A stretch of DNA of 64,000 nt, taken from positions 12,818,303 through 12,882,302 of the forward strand of contig NC_087075.1 in NCBI RefSeq assembly GCF_026151205.1. Reading direction: 5' to 3'. Shown here piece after piece: positions 45,601-57,000 of the stretch. The position numbers were made by a program, and so were the translations under genes. This DNA is from Bolinopsis microptera. Lineage: Eukaryota; Ctenophora; Tentaculata; Lobata; Bolinopsidae. The notes below the pieces were generated by a model. That model had not been told where the DNA came from and ran no database searches. It was given only the letters and a program-made list of their open reading frames with translations. The stretch's first letter is position 1, and each line of letters opens with the position of its first letter.

Positions 45601-46868
45601 CTTGACCCCCCAATATAAACCTGATAAAATAGTGATTGAACTTGACCCCCCAATATAAACCTGATAAAATAGTGATTGAACTTGAGTACGCCCCCGCCGG
45701 GCCCCAGTTCCTCTTTCTCTCCTTTAGTTATACTTTTTATCAACTTGTCTTTCCTTAGAGTTTCTAGACTTGCCCTCACCTGAGACACAAAAAGTGTTAA
45801 ACTTTGACGAACATCAAGTACCTTTAAAAGCATTCGTTATAATATTTACCTTCACTGAATTTTACATGATTCTCAAAAAGAAGTCCGAATCTTATTTAAT
45901 TAAATTCTGGAGAGATTTCATACATTTTAAAGCTCTAATACATGTCTGTACATGCTTTTCGAATAAAAGGGATATTCTCATGTACAAGTAGGATCACTGT
46001 GAAGACTAATCTAACACTCAGTTACAATGCCCCTTCAGATTCAGTTACTTCCTACTCCTAACTCCACAAATGTGTAAAGTGTAAACATTTCAACTCCAGA
46101 TACAACTGTTTTAAACTATTTGCAACTGAAGATCATCAGATAACTTAGTAAAACCCCGATTTACCGTTTGGGGGAAAGGAAGCAACCGCGGTTAACCTCG
46201 GTCTTGTAACATTATGCATGTTAAGCCCCGCTTAGGGAAAGAAATAGCCGCGGTAGATCGGGATTTGCGGTAAATCTGGGTTCTACTGTTGCTACGAACA
46301 TACTTCTCATTAAATTTTTTTTTGATAAAAAAAACGAACATGTTTCTTGTCGAATTTAAGAAGTTCGATGATGGTACGAACATGTTTCTTTTCGAATGAA
46401 AGAATTTAATTTTTGGTACGAACATGTTTCTTGTCGAATTTAAGAAGTTCAATGAGGTCGTCTTCTCTGATACACGGATGCTTGAGGAGAATATCAATGA
46501 TGAGGGCCTCCTCAGCACGGTAAAACGTGTTGGCCACCATCTTTATCAGCTGCCTCATATCCTGCGTTATCTCTGGGAGGGTGGTTACCAGTTTACAGTT
46601 AGTGTAATATACATTATACATTATACGTAATCTGGGTAAAATTATCTTTAAAAAATCAGGACATTTTTTATGAAACACACTGTACATTGTTTTATTTGTG
46701 CTGATAATATCTGTTTTGGTCCAGCTTTTTAAAAAGTATTGTTTTTGACTATAATGTTTTTAATGATGGAGTGTACTTGGTTTTAAGAGGAAATACAAAC
46801 ATACTAAGATAAAATAATCTCAACAAACCTTTGAGGCCATCTTCAGAATCCACCTCCAAGTTACTCAT
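42297..46868 (-). CDS. GTF2E1: General transcription factor IIE subunit 1 (TFIIE alpha)
   Basis: Ten exons (minus): 46868-46829, 46572-46424, 45779-45661, 45326-45207, 44667-44577, 44113-44008, 43830-43727, 43474-43268, 42959-42860, 42412-42297. All have GT-AG ends and matching phases, giving 383 aa (human 439). TFIIE alpha recruits and stimulates TFIIH at Pol II promoters. The winged helix reads MRQLIKMVANTFYRAEEALIIDILLKHPCIREDDLIELLKFDKKH-VRASLETLRKDKLIKS (human [33 protein letters not shown]). The zinc ribbon is C-x2-C-x21-C-x2-C (LCKSC..LLCQHC), identical spacing to human. Then come SLFNEQTKSFTEYLKIT, ELPIWLSESTV, the acidic stretch DEEEEDEEW, and a C-terminus SKMTDKEKELYDQ like human AQMTPEEKEAY. 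The start is the first ATG of a short first exon (MSNLEVDSEDGLKE). Several splice edges are tandemly duplicated. Confidence 0.93.
43870..44007 (-). other. Intron 6 of GTF2E1
   Basis: Ordinary short intron with no visible array, in contrast to its neighbours. Confidence 0.6.
44163..44272. repeat. 110-bp hairpin MITE in GTF2E1 intron 5
   Basis: The tips GATAGTGTAAACGCGATAGC and their complement enclose nested GCTGGATGGC/GCCATCCAGC repeats. It lies about 50 bp upstream of the exon 6 acceptor. It is GC-rich compared with the intron and has no ORF. Confidence 0.85.
44680..44815. repeat. TAATTCATAATTTAG array beside GTF2E1 exon 5 acceptor
   Basis: About nine copies of a 15-bp unit start 10 bp upstream of the acceptor at 44668. 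Confidence 0.85.
44875..45200. repeat. Two arrays in GTF2E1 intron 4
   Basis: An 18-bp unit, CCTCTTTACCTCAAACTAA, repeats about nine times (44878-45043). A looser unit, TTGGTAACTATGGTAACTAACCTAAGATAACC, then repeats up to the exon 4 donor at 45206. The TAACCTAAGATCAC part of that unit contains the donor edge of exon 4 (CTTAG-GTTA), so the donor is again copied several times. Confidence 0.9.
45580..45695 (-). repeat. 40-bp array with three copies of GTF2E1 exon 3 donor
   Basis: Each unit holds, on the minus strand, CAATCACTATTTTATCAG followed by GTTTATATTGG: the end of exon 3 and its donor. Donor copies are at 45660, 45620 and 45580. Only the first keeps the frame into exon 4, as 40 is not a multiple of 3. 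A 22-base C tract ends the array. Confidence 0.95.
46149..46290. mobile_element. Pogo/Tigger-type MITE
   Basis: The left tip AGTAAAACCCCGATTTACCG and right tip CGGTAAATCTGGGTTCTACT are near-complements of 19-20 bp, with internal CCGCGGT-like inner repeats. The tip sequence is typical of the pogo/Tigger group, whose elements use TA target sites. A partial relative lies at 50055-50150. Length about 140 bp, no ORF. Confidence 0.75.
46290..46445 (-). repeat. 43-bp array with copies of GTF2E1 exon 2 donor edge
   Basis: Copies of the last exon 2 bases (minus: AAATTCGACAAGAAACATGTTCGT) occur at about 46418-46442 (real), 46375-46398, 46333-46357 and, decayed, 46293-46315. Each keeps the GTTCGT donor. 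Confidence 0.9.
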
Positions 46869-48073
46869 GCTAAAACCTAACTTAAATCAGGGAGTTGTAA
46901 GAGAGGTTAATATAATTTTAGTACTTTAAATCAATTTAAAGTACTTTAAATCAATAATGCATTGGGATGGGATTGGGATCATGTATATTGTATAATCTAA
47001 GGAACAAAGTATATAGATAAAAGCGAAAAATACTTACAGTTACATTTATTTTTGTCAGTGAAATCGGGGAAAACATTGAAGCAAACGCGGGATAAAATAT
47101 TTTTTCTGTCAAAATTACAATTAAATACGTAAAACAATCAAATTCAAAACAGCAAATATAACCAACTTAATCATTAATTAAGGATAAAGAGCTTGTGAAC
47201 AAGCAGCAATGTCGAACCCCAATTAACCAGGTATTAGAAAAATTGAAGAAAATAGCAACGATGAACTAGTTGTAGTGATATGAAAGGTATTTCAACATTA
47301 AAGGTGAAAACGAATTCCGAAAAAAATCTGAAGCAAGGTTTAATACTTTAATACCAATACAATGGCCATAAATTTGCCAAATTTGCCATATTTAAAATTA
47401 GACTCGGAATTCGTCAAAATAAACAGTGGTTCAGTGGCAATACTGGGTAAAAATTAATGAAGACCTAAATGAAATACAGTATCTAATGGTTATCCGATAC
47501 TTCACTCAATGCAAAATACAAATCTGATATGAAAATAATTGAAATTTAAACCAACTCAAGTTACTGCTGGTATAGTTCATATCATGATGATGTTTGGAAT
47601 AACTCCGAACCAAGTTGTAACTCTTATTGTTTATTATTAATTATTATTATTCATTATTACTTATTAGTTTATAAATCAGAACACCGAAGACTAAAGTAAT
47701 AATTCAGGACTATGGAAGCTGTGAGGCAGGGGAAGTCTCGCAATCTGACCTAACAACATCACATCATGGTATCATGCAGCACATCAGCCACTCGTGACAA
47801 CAACAATAGTGTCACAGCAATATTACAACAGTGTCACAGCAACGTCACAGCAACGTCGTAACAGTGACAACCCTTTTCAAATCCTAATTTCTGGATGTTT
47901 TAAGGTTACCATTTCAATAATTCTTTATGGATTAAACTACAAATGCAATTCCAGCCAACAGGCTCTGAAAACTTGTCACAGCAGTGTCACAGCAATATTA
48001 CAACAGTGTCACACCAGTGTCACACCAGTGTCACACCAGTGTCACACCAGTGTCACACCAGGCCAGTGTAACA
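46869..48073 (-). promoter_or_regulatory. AP4M1 3' flank and GTF2E1 promoter region
   Basis: 1.2 kb between two same-strand genes. It must hold the AP4M1 3' UTR and the GTF2E1 promoter. A GTCACACCAGT array (47985-48065, about six 11-bp copies) begins just after the AP4M1 stop. A related GTCACAGCAA array lies at 47800-47855. No TATA box can be assigned with confidence. Confidence 0.5.
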
Positions 48074-51000
48074 TCAGACTCTGAATATGTAGTTTTCCCC
48101 GTGAGTGACACTTCGTGCCCACTTGTAGGGAAGGTAATTCTGTCTTTGCTCTGTCACCTTCAGTTTCTGTAATATACATTATACATTATACATTATACAT
48201 TATACATTATACATTATACATTATACCTTCAGTTTCTGAGGAGGAACAGAGTTCTTAGAGAAAATAAGAAACAGTTATTTTAATTGTAGTGGTGTAACAG
48301 AGATTGAAAATTTGACAAATATCTTACCACTTTGCAGTCTGCATATAATAAAACTGGAGGAAGTAACGTTGCAGATCAACGAATTATTAACTTAATTCTA
48401 TAATACACATTACTTACTTTTATATTAATGTCACTACAGGTGTAACTCTGACACTCGAACAATATGGAAATAGGTCCGATATTGTTGGTTGGGTGTTCGG
48501 GCCACTCTCCGCTCGGTTTTACCTGATAGACCAGACTCAGTTAATTGTTAGTTACAATTAATTTTATTTCTAGCTTTATTTGAAATGAATTGTTAGTTAC
48601 AATTCATTTTATTTCTAGCTTTATTTGAAATGAATTGTTAGTTACAATTCATTTTATTTCTAGTTTTATTTGAAATTAATTGTTAGTTACAATTCATTTT
48701 ATTTCTAGTTTTATTTGAAATTAATTGTTAGTTACAATTCATTTTATTTCTAGCTTTATTTGAAATGAATTGTTAGTTACAATTCATTTTATTTCTAGTT
48801 TTATTTGAAAGCAAAGTATATCTAAAAGTATGATTCAAGTAAAAAAGGACTTGGAACAAGGTTCTTTTTTCCCAAAGGTCAACTTTAAATCCCAATAATG
48901 TTTTCTTGGGTAAATTTCTATTGATCCCGTTTGATGAGACATTCGAACACTCGTAATTAAACACAACAATAAATACTTGTTCTAAATAAATACCTAAACA
49001 CAACAATAAATACCTCTTAATTAAACACAACTAAATTTTAAATAAATACCTAAACACAACATTAAATACCTTCAAAATGACATGTTTCTCATTCCCGCCG
49101 TCCATATGTGGGATCTGCCAGTGTATAACTCGTTTACAGGACACAGTCACATTTGTAGTCTTATCATTAGAGTGTACACTTGTTACATCGTACGGGAAGG
49201 GGATCGTTAGACCTATCACTGAACATCTGCAAATATTAGTTTCCTTAGTTAAGACCTATCACTGAACATCTGCAAATGTTAGTTTCCTTAGTTAAGACCT
49301 ATCACTGAACATCTGCAAATGTTAGTTTTCTTAGTTAAGACCTATCACTGAACATCTGCAAATATTAGTTTTCTTAGTTAAGACCTATCACTGAACATCT
49401 GCAAATATTAGTTTCCTTAGTTAAGACCTATCACTGAACATCTGCAAATGTTAGTTTCCTTAGTTAAGACCTATCACTGAACATCTGCAAATGTTAGTTT
49501 TCTTAGTTAAGACCTATCACTGAACATCTTTAAATTTTAGTTTTCTTAGTTAAGACCTATCACTGTTTATTATACTGCATACGTCATCCAGCTTATTGTT
49601 TATTATAAAATGATAGTACCCCCCCCCCCCCCCCCCCCCCCCCACTATAACATAATAAAGGGGTCCAAAGTACTTCCTTACATATTCGTATTTATACGAA
49701 TATCTTATTTATAAATAAGATTGGATGCACACGAAATACTATCCTCTACTTTTTACTGACGTTTTACTCTTAGTCAGATCCACAACAATATCATAATACC
49801 CGTTAAAATTAGAGACAAACACCACGGGAAGGGGATCGTTAGACCTATCACTGAACATCTGCAAATGTTAGTTTTCTTAGTTAAGACCTATCACTGAACA
49901 TCTGCAAATGTTAGTTTTCTTAGTTAAGACCTATCACTGAACATCTGGAAATATTAGTTTTCTTAGTTAAGACCTATCACTGAACATCTCTAAATATTAG
50001 TTTTCTTAGTTAAGTTTCAACTCCATTCAACTGTTTATGTCTATTTACAACTGAAAATCATCAGATAACTTAGTAAAACCCCTATTTACCGCGGAGTTTG
50101 GGGGAAAGGAAGCAACCGCGGTAAACCGGGGTCTTGTAACATTATGCATGGAAATATTAGTTTTCTTAGTTAAGACCTATCACTGAACATCTGTTGATAC
50201 ATAGTACTTTTGTTGGTTCTATTTTTTCAAATGGGCGTTTTCTATAAATTATACATTTTTCACGGAATAAATTCATCAAGTATTAATACAAAAGGGAACT
50301 GTTGATAGTTGAGTATAACATAGTACTATGATAACATGATGTCTAGCTTTTTCAGCTCTCAACCCCTCATGTAATCCTTGAGCCGCGAGATTACCTGTAA
50401 ACCTAACTGATTTCCAGCTTATTGTTTATTATACTGCATACGTCATCAAACAGCCCCACGAAAACCTCACCGAACCTCCACGCGGTGTGGGGTGGGTGGC
50501 TCGAACGGGAGGTGCATGGGTGTTTCTAACCTATGCAAAGGAAGGGACTAGCCATCTCTACAACAAAGGAAAGGCTCTAATAGCCTCTACTAACCTTAGA
50601 ACCGCAGCATAACCGATTTTCCCACAGGCAAATTATATCATTATTATACTGCATAGTGCATACGTCATCAAACAATACCATACCTTAGTCTTAAAACCTT
50701 AAATATCTTAGTCTTGAAACCTTAAATACCTTAGTCTTGAATCCTTAAATACCTTAGTCTTGAAACCTTAAATACCTTAGTCTTGAATCCTTATATACCT
50801 TAGTCTTGAAACCTTAGATTGGATGCACACGAAATACTATCATCTACTTTTTACTGACGTTTTACTCCTAGTCAGATCCACAACAATATCATAATACTTG
50901 TTAAACTTAGAGACAAACACCACGTCACCGAAATTCTAAATTTAGCAGTTCTCTTTCAACCGGAAGAAGTCGGACACTAAAAGTCTTCATGGTAACGACA

Positions 51001-54000
51001 CTGTAACCATGGTATTTAAAGAGTAGTGGGAAGGTAGTCTGATTGTTATGAAGTGTGGTAACTACACTGTTACCATGGTATTTAGTGTGTTGCTTGCACT
51101 TTGCACTGCATTCTTTAAGTCCGTGCTTTTATTTAATTTTTTTACAGTTTTTAAGGGGGGGGGGGGGGGGGGGGGGGGGGGTTCACACATTTTTTTGTGA
51201 AACTTGGTTTCGAGATAGCAGTTGACCAACAAACCAAGACCGGTGACCTAACTTTTGAGGGGGTCCCCGACCCTAACTGCCAAACGCCCATATTTGGTCC
51301 AAATTAGGCCCAATTTAACCAAATACCCTGAGCATGCCCAAAATCCAGATGCTCTACTTGTAGCTAGTGGTCCCCTGAACTCGTATATGAATTTTCATCA
51401 AGATTGGACAACCAAATATGGTCATATGGTTTTTGGCTCATAACTCAGTCATTTTTTGTCCAATCTTGATGAAAATTCATATACGAGTTTGGGCTTGTTC
51501 AGGGTATAATTTGGTTAAATTGGGCCTAATTTGGACCAAATATGGGCGTGGCTGCCCCGCATGCACCGTTTGGCGGTTGGGGTCCGGGACCCCCTCAAAA
51601 ATTCGGTCACCGGTCCTAGTTTGTTGGTCAACTGCTATCTCGAAACCAAGTTTCACAAAAAAATCAGGGTGAACCACCCCCCCCCCCCCCCCCCCCCTTA
51701 ACTTGTATAGTTTTTAACTTGTATAGTATCTAAAATTAAGATTCCAGTCGCTCCAAAAATGATTCCCGTCTGTTGCAATTGTACGCAAATCATCAAGTAA
51801 AAGATATCTTACATTTTACAATATAAATTGCAAATTCCGGTCATTCCGTTAACCTAATTAAGCGAGTAAAAAAATACATTCTAATTAAATAAATTAGCAG
51901 AAACTACGATGAAGTTTTGATATTAAGTTCTTTGTTTTGGGGAAAAATTAGACTTGGGCGTTGTTTTTTAACTATCTATATCCCTTGTTTAGAACTTTTA
52001 TCTAATAAAATTTGTAGTCTAACAGAAACATGAAGGTGTTCATTTTACTGGTTGCAGTGTTCGCAGTCGTCTGTGTCAACGCTATTGAAGAGGAAGGTCG
52101 GTCCACTCTTTATTATACATCAATATTAATTATTTAATCAATTAATTAATTGATATAGTTGTCATTTTATTATTCGATAAACTTCATTTGTATCTCATTG
52201 CTAAGTAAATAAAATTGTAACTATTTGTCAATCGTGTAGAAATAAAATTTCTCTCATCTTACTATAGATAAAGCGAGACGATATATATACATTATATATA
52301 TATAATATATGTTTATCCGTACCATTTTACTGACACCACGGCATCAACTTTAACGCGACTTTCCGAAAAAACCGTAAAAGAAACTTTTTTGACTGGGTCA
52401 AATGCTTTAATGCTTTTCAAATCAGCATTAAAAAATAAAATATTGGTCATGGAATAAGAATTTTAGTGCCAAAATTTGGACCCCCAAGAGGTGTCAAAAA
52501 CGCGAATTAAATAGATAATAATTATTTTACTTTTAGTCTCGACACTATTTAAATTAGGGTTAGACGGTATCATGCTAATGACTGTAAAGTGTCTTTTAGT
52601 TACTTCCTTACAACTAAACGACATTTTAGCGATTAAGACTAACAGTGCTTGTGTTTCCAGACAATTTCCCTGAGCTCGAGGGTGAACTACCAGAGACCGT
52701 TGATTTAATGGAGGAGGAAGCTGCAGAGATGGAGATGGAAGAGAGGAGGGGAAGAAAAAAAACTGTCCGAAATTTAAAAGGCCAAGGGCAATAACTCGTA
52801 CTGTTGATTAATAAAGAAAGATGCAGTATTGGACTGATTAGTGATTTTAACTAAATACGACATTTAAAGTTAAAGTTGCTGGATGACTAAGTTTTAGGGA
52901 TAGTTTATAGATCAAAATTAAACATTACTAGACATTAGTATATATTTGTTATCACCCTGTCTTATTATCTAATTAAAATAGAAATAACCTTCAAATAATA
53001 TAATAAAAATTGTGTTTATGATATGTGTATTGTGTAATCTTTTTTTCAATACTTGATAATTCGAATTTTTATTTTTGCTTCCAAAAGTCGAGCATTCATA
53101 AGTATAGCTATTAATTCGAGCATATGGCTTACCTGATCAATATCTCAAACACCAGCTGTTAAAAGCTTTTAAAAGCTGATTAGAGCCAGTTAAAAGTCTG
53201 ATAAAAGCCTGTAGAGGGCCGCGTAACAACCGCTGAAGACTTTAACAATCGGAGCTGTGAACCATATCCGGGTACACTTTGTGTATTTTACACGTGCAAA
53301 ATAAGAAACTGTATACAATCACACGTGTAGTAGGGTTGTGAAATGAATTACACGTGTAGTAGGGGTGTGAAATGAGTTACACGTGTAGTAGGGGTGTGAA
53401 ATAAGTTACACGTGTAGTATGGGTGTGAAATGAGTTACACGTGTAGTAGGGGTGTGAAATGAGTTACACGTGTAGTAGGGGTGTGAAATAAGTTACACGT
53501 GTAGTAGGGGTGTAAAATGAGTTACACGTGTAGTAGGAGTGTGAAATGAGTTACACGTGTAGTAGGAGTGTGAAATGAGTTACACGTGTAGTAGGGGTGT
53601 GAAATGAGTTACACGTGTAGTAGGGGTGTGAAATGAGTTACACGTGTAGTAGGGGTGTGAAATGAATTACACGTTTGGTGTTAACGAGATCATTTGATAG
53701 TTGTTTAGTATTAATATAGATACTTTATCGGATTACATTTGGTCGGACATCACGTATAGTCAGTGGTGGAGGGTTTAGCCCTCACACAATGTCCAGCTAG
53801 AATATATTATGTTCAAAGAAATTGTTGTGTCCATAACTATATCCACTCCAAAATAATGTCCGTCCACGAATGTCCGTCCAGATAAGATCCGGTAAGTTCT
53901 CTCCTGTAACAACTGTTCGCTGGACAAGTTTCCTGTACAAAATAATCAAGCCCAACAAGATGTTCACCTTTTGTCAGTTTGGATGTTACGCTAGAGTTTA

Positions 54001-54014
54001 GTCGTCATAAACTT

Positions 54015-54051
<37 letters not shown>

Positions 54052-57000
54052 CACTCACCTCTTGTTAGTGGGGATGTTACACTTGAGTTTTATCGTCATC
54101 ACCACCTCTTTACAGTCGGGATCAGCAGATGAGGTTACTGACATACGGAAGGGGAGCGGGTTCTTCAGCTTATCTGAAACAATTAGCAATTTCGATTAAA
54201 ACATTCCGCATAGAGGGTCCGCAGTAGTCACATTACCTTAGTTATATTGCTGTACAACTACTACTAAAACATTAATTAATATACTCACTGATCTAGACCC
54301 TCCCCCCAACCTGAAACAAATGCCAAGGTAATTAAGTAAAGAAGTAATTACGTAATTATACCGATTACCTCTGATAATGTAGGTAAAGATAACACATTCC
54401 CCAACGGGAGGTTTGAAGTGTAACGTTCTCTCTGAGCTGAACAACTCTCTGTTAACACATTTGTGGAAACAACACTCGTCCAGAACAATCGCTGAAATAA
54501 ATAAATATTTATTTAATATTAATATTAATATTAATATTAATATTAATATTAATATTAATATTAATATTAATATTAATATTAAATAAATAATAAATATAAT
54601 TCTTGGTGAGGGATTAGTTTCAAGTGATAGTGGATCAAGTCCTTCCTTAGATAAGCAATATGACGTAATTCAAATCAAATGTAACAAGAAGTTCGTGGAA
54701 TCATCACTATCCTAGTCTCCTACGTGTTGATATCCCTTAAGTATACTACTTTCCCATGACGTCACACCACGTGCCATGACATCACACCACGTGCCATGAC
54801 ATCACACCACGTGTCATGACGTCACACTACGTGTCATGACGTCACACCACGTGTCATGACGTCACACCACGTGTCGTGACGCCACACCACGTGTCATGAC
54901 CTCACACCAAGTGTCATGACGTCACACCACGTGTCATGACGCCACACCACGTGTCATGACGTCACACCACGTGTCATGACGTCACACTTACCTTTCTTTT
55001 TGTACTCGGGAGGTGTGCCCCCTACAAACAGATCTCTGTTTAACATTATCTTGAGGTCTGGGGCCCCATGAAGGAAGCTCTTCAGTCTGATAGAGCCGTG
55101 TATAGCTGCCGAGGAGATGTCACCGTCACGTTCCACCGTTATGTTCAACTTCTCTATCACATCTGGTGTGACAGTGTGTAAATAGTTAGTGGTTATACTG
55201 GACACCTCGTTAACCCAATCAATGTCTGGAAGACAGATCACCGTGAGACCCCGGATCTCATGGGGCCTAGTGGTTAGCCACCGTGGTTTGTGTGGGATTA
55301 AGAGCTACGAAGTGTTCAGTGAAGTTACACCAACTGTTACGCTGACTTTATTGATGGTGGAACCGCATGATACTGGTACTGATAATTAATCTATTAATGA
55401 CGTGGTTAAACTTGATGGGTCGTTTGCGACCCGGACGAGTGCAAGTGGGTCGTATGCGACCGCAGTTAGGACACAGCGTCTAGCTCTGTTTGTGAACATC
55501 TGATTATCACGGGCTTTTCGCTAGCATTCAAGAAATCGTTTCCCGCAACTTTTGTCGCATAGCAACCGTGGCATTCATGACGTTTTAATGAAGGCCAGAA
55601 GTTAATTGGAATAATTTCCAGTTATCACGACTAAGTAACTAAATTATCTAATTGTTAGTTACTCATTAGGCCCATATTCCGAACTAAATAATGTAGCCTA
55701 ATAGTTTTGAACATCCGTGCATAAAATTTTTGTAATCAAATATTTTGGTTTGTCATCCATAGCCTCTAGAAAAGATGCGTCGTCAACGACTCTATCGTCC
55801 CTAATGGTTTAATATCAATTGAGGATTGGGCACCGTTTCAGTATCATTGTTTCTTTAGTCTAAAACACCATGTACATTGTACTATAACATAATAAATGTA
55901 TAATATAAGAGGTAAGTGTATTAATATACTGTAGACAGTTACACCGGCCACAGCTAAGTATGCCAAAAAAGGACCGGCCCCTCATTACATCACCAGAAAT
56001 ATAAGAATGGAGCGAATTGCGAGAGCTCAGATAGGATGAGCTTTCGCTCCATTCTTATATTTCTGGTCACGGAAATCCAATGGTTCCATCACGAGTCTGT
56101 TTACTTTGTAAATGAAACATAAGAAGTGTGAAACACAATGCTTGTGCTTGATATCCGATCCACTTTTATTTCAGTTCCTGATCAACGCATCAAGTTCCGT
56201 CAAACGAGTTACACTAACTCTTTTGTCTTCACACGCTGGCCACGTTTCTGTTTATCAAATTACGGACCACAGAAATATTCCGTGTTGGTTTCTTTATATC
56301 ATTCACACGTAATATATAATATAATTGCGCGCCAGTGTGTTTGTTTGCTTTCAAAGTTCACTCGTTATTAACTCGTTATTCAGTAATTGTGTCGCTGTGT
56401 GTTTGCGTTGCTAATTGCTTTGTGCAATCCGAACATTCCCCTGTGATTTAGCTCGCATTTAACTCGATTTTTATTTCTGCATTTTTTTTACTCTTGCGCT
56501 ATAATTTATTAATTACTAACGTTAGTTATGAAACTCTGAGTTTGATTATATTAATTTCCGCATTTTTTTAAATGTTTCACTATAATTACTATCGTTATTC
56601 GTTAGTTGTAATATTCATAGGGAGTTATTTAAATCATCCCTTAATTAAAATCGAATTCCTGAATTGATTATGGGATAAGTTATATAGATTTATTTTACCT
56701 TTCGTATCGATAGTTGAAATCCATATTCAGTGTAACTTACAATCCTATTTTAAGCCTCTCTTGAAAAAGAAGCAGTCCTGGTAACTAATGGAGTCGCGTG
56801 AATATGGTGAGGCAAAGAACCTTGATTATGAAAAAGATTATGAACTACGAGTACTTCATGAAGAAGAAGAATATACGACTCAAATTTGCGAACCAGCAGT
56901 TTGTGAAATTACAAGCTCACCTTCACCAGAATTAGAAAGATGTCCCGATAGCAGGGCAGTATGTCCTGCGACTCTTGAACATTATGTTGATTGCACTCCT

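Noticed and set aside
47794-48172. Ser/Val/Thr-rich plus ORFs
   Set aside because: Made of GTCACAGCA/GTCACACCAGT arrays and the antisense of the last AP4M1 exon.
51255-51677. Short ORFs on both strands at the foldback element
   Set aside because: They are mirror translations of the two complementary arms, with no protein family.
55258-55310. tRNA A-box-like GGGGCCTAGTGGTTAG
   Set aside because: No B box or tRNA fold follows at the right distance; chance or a relic too weak to call.
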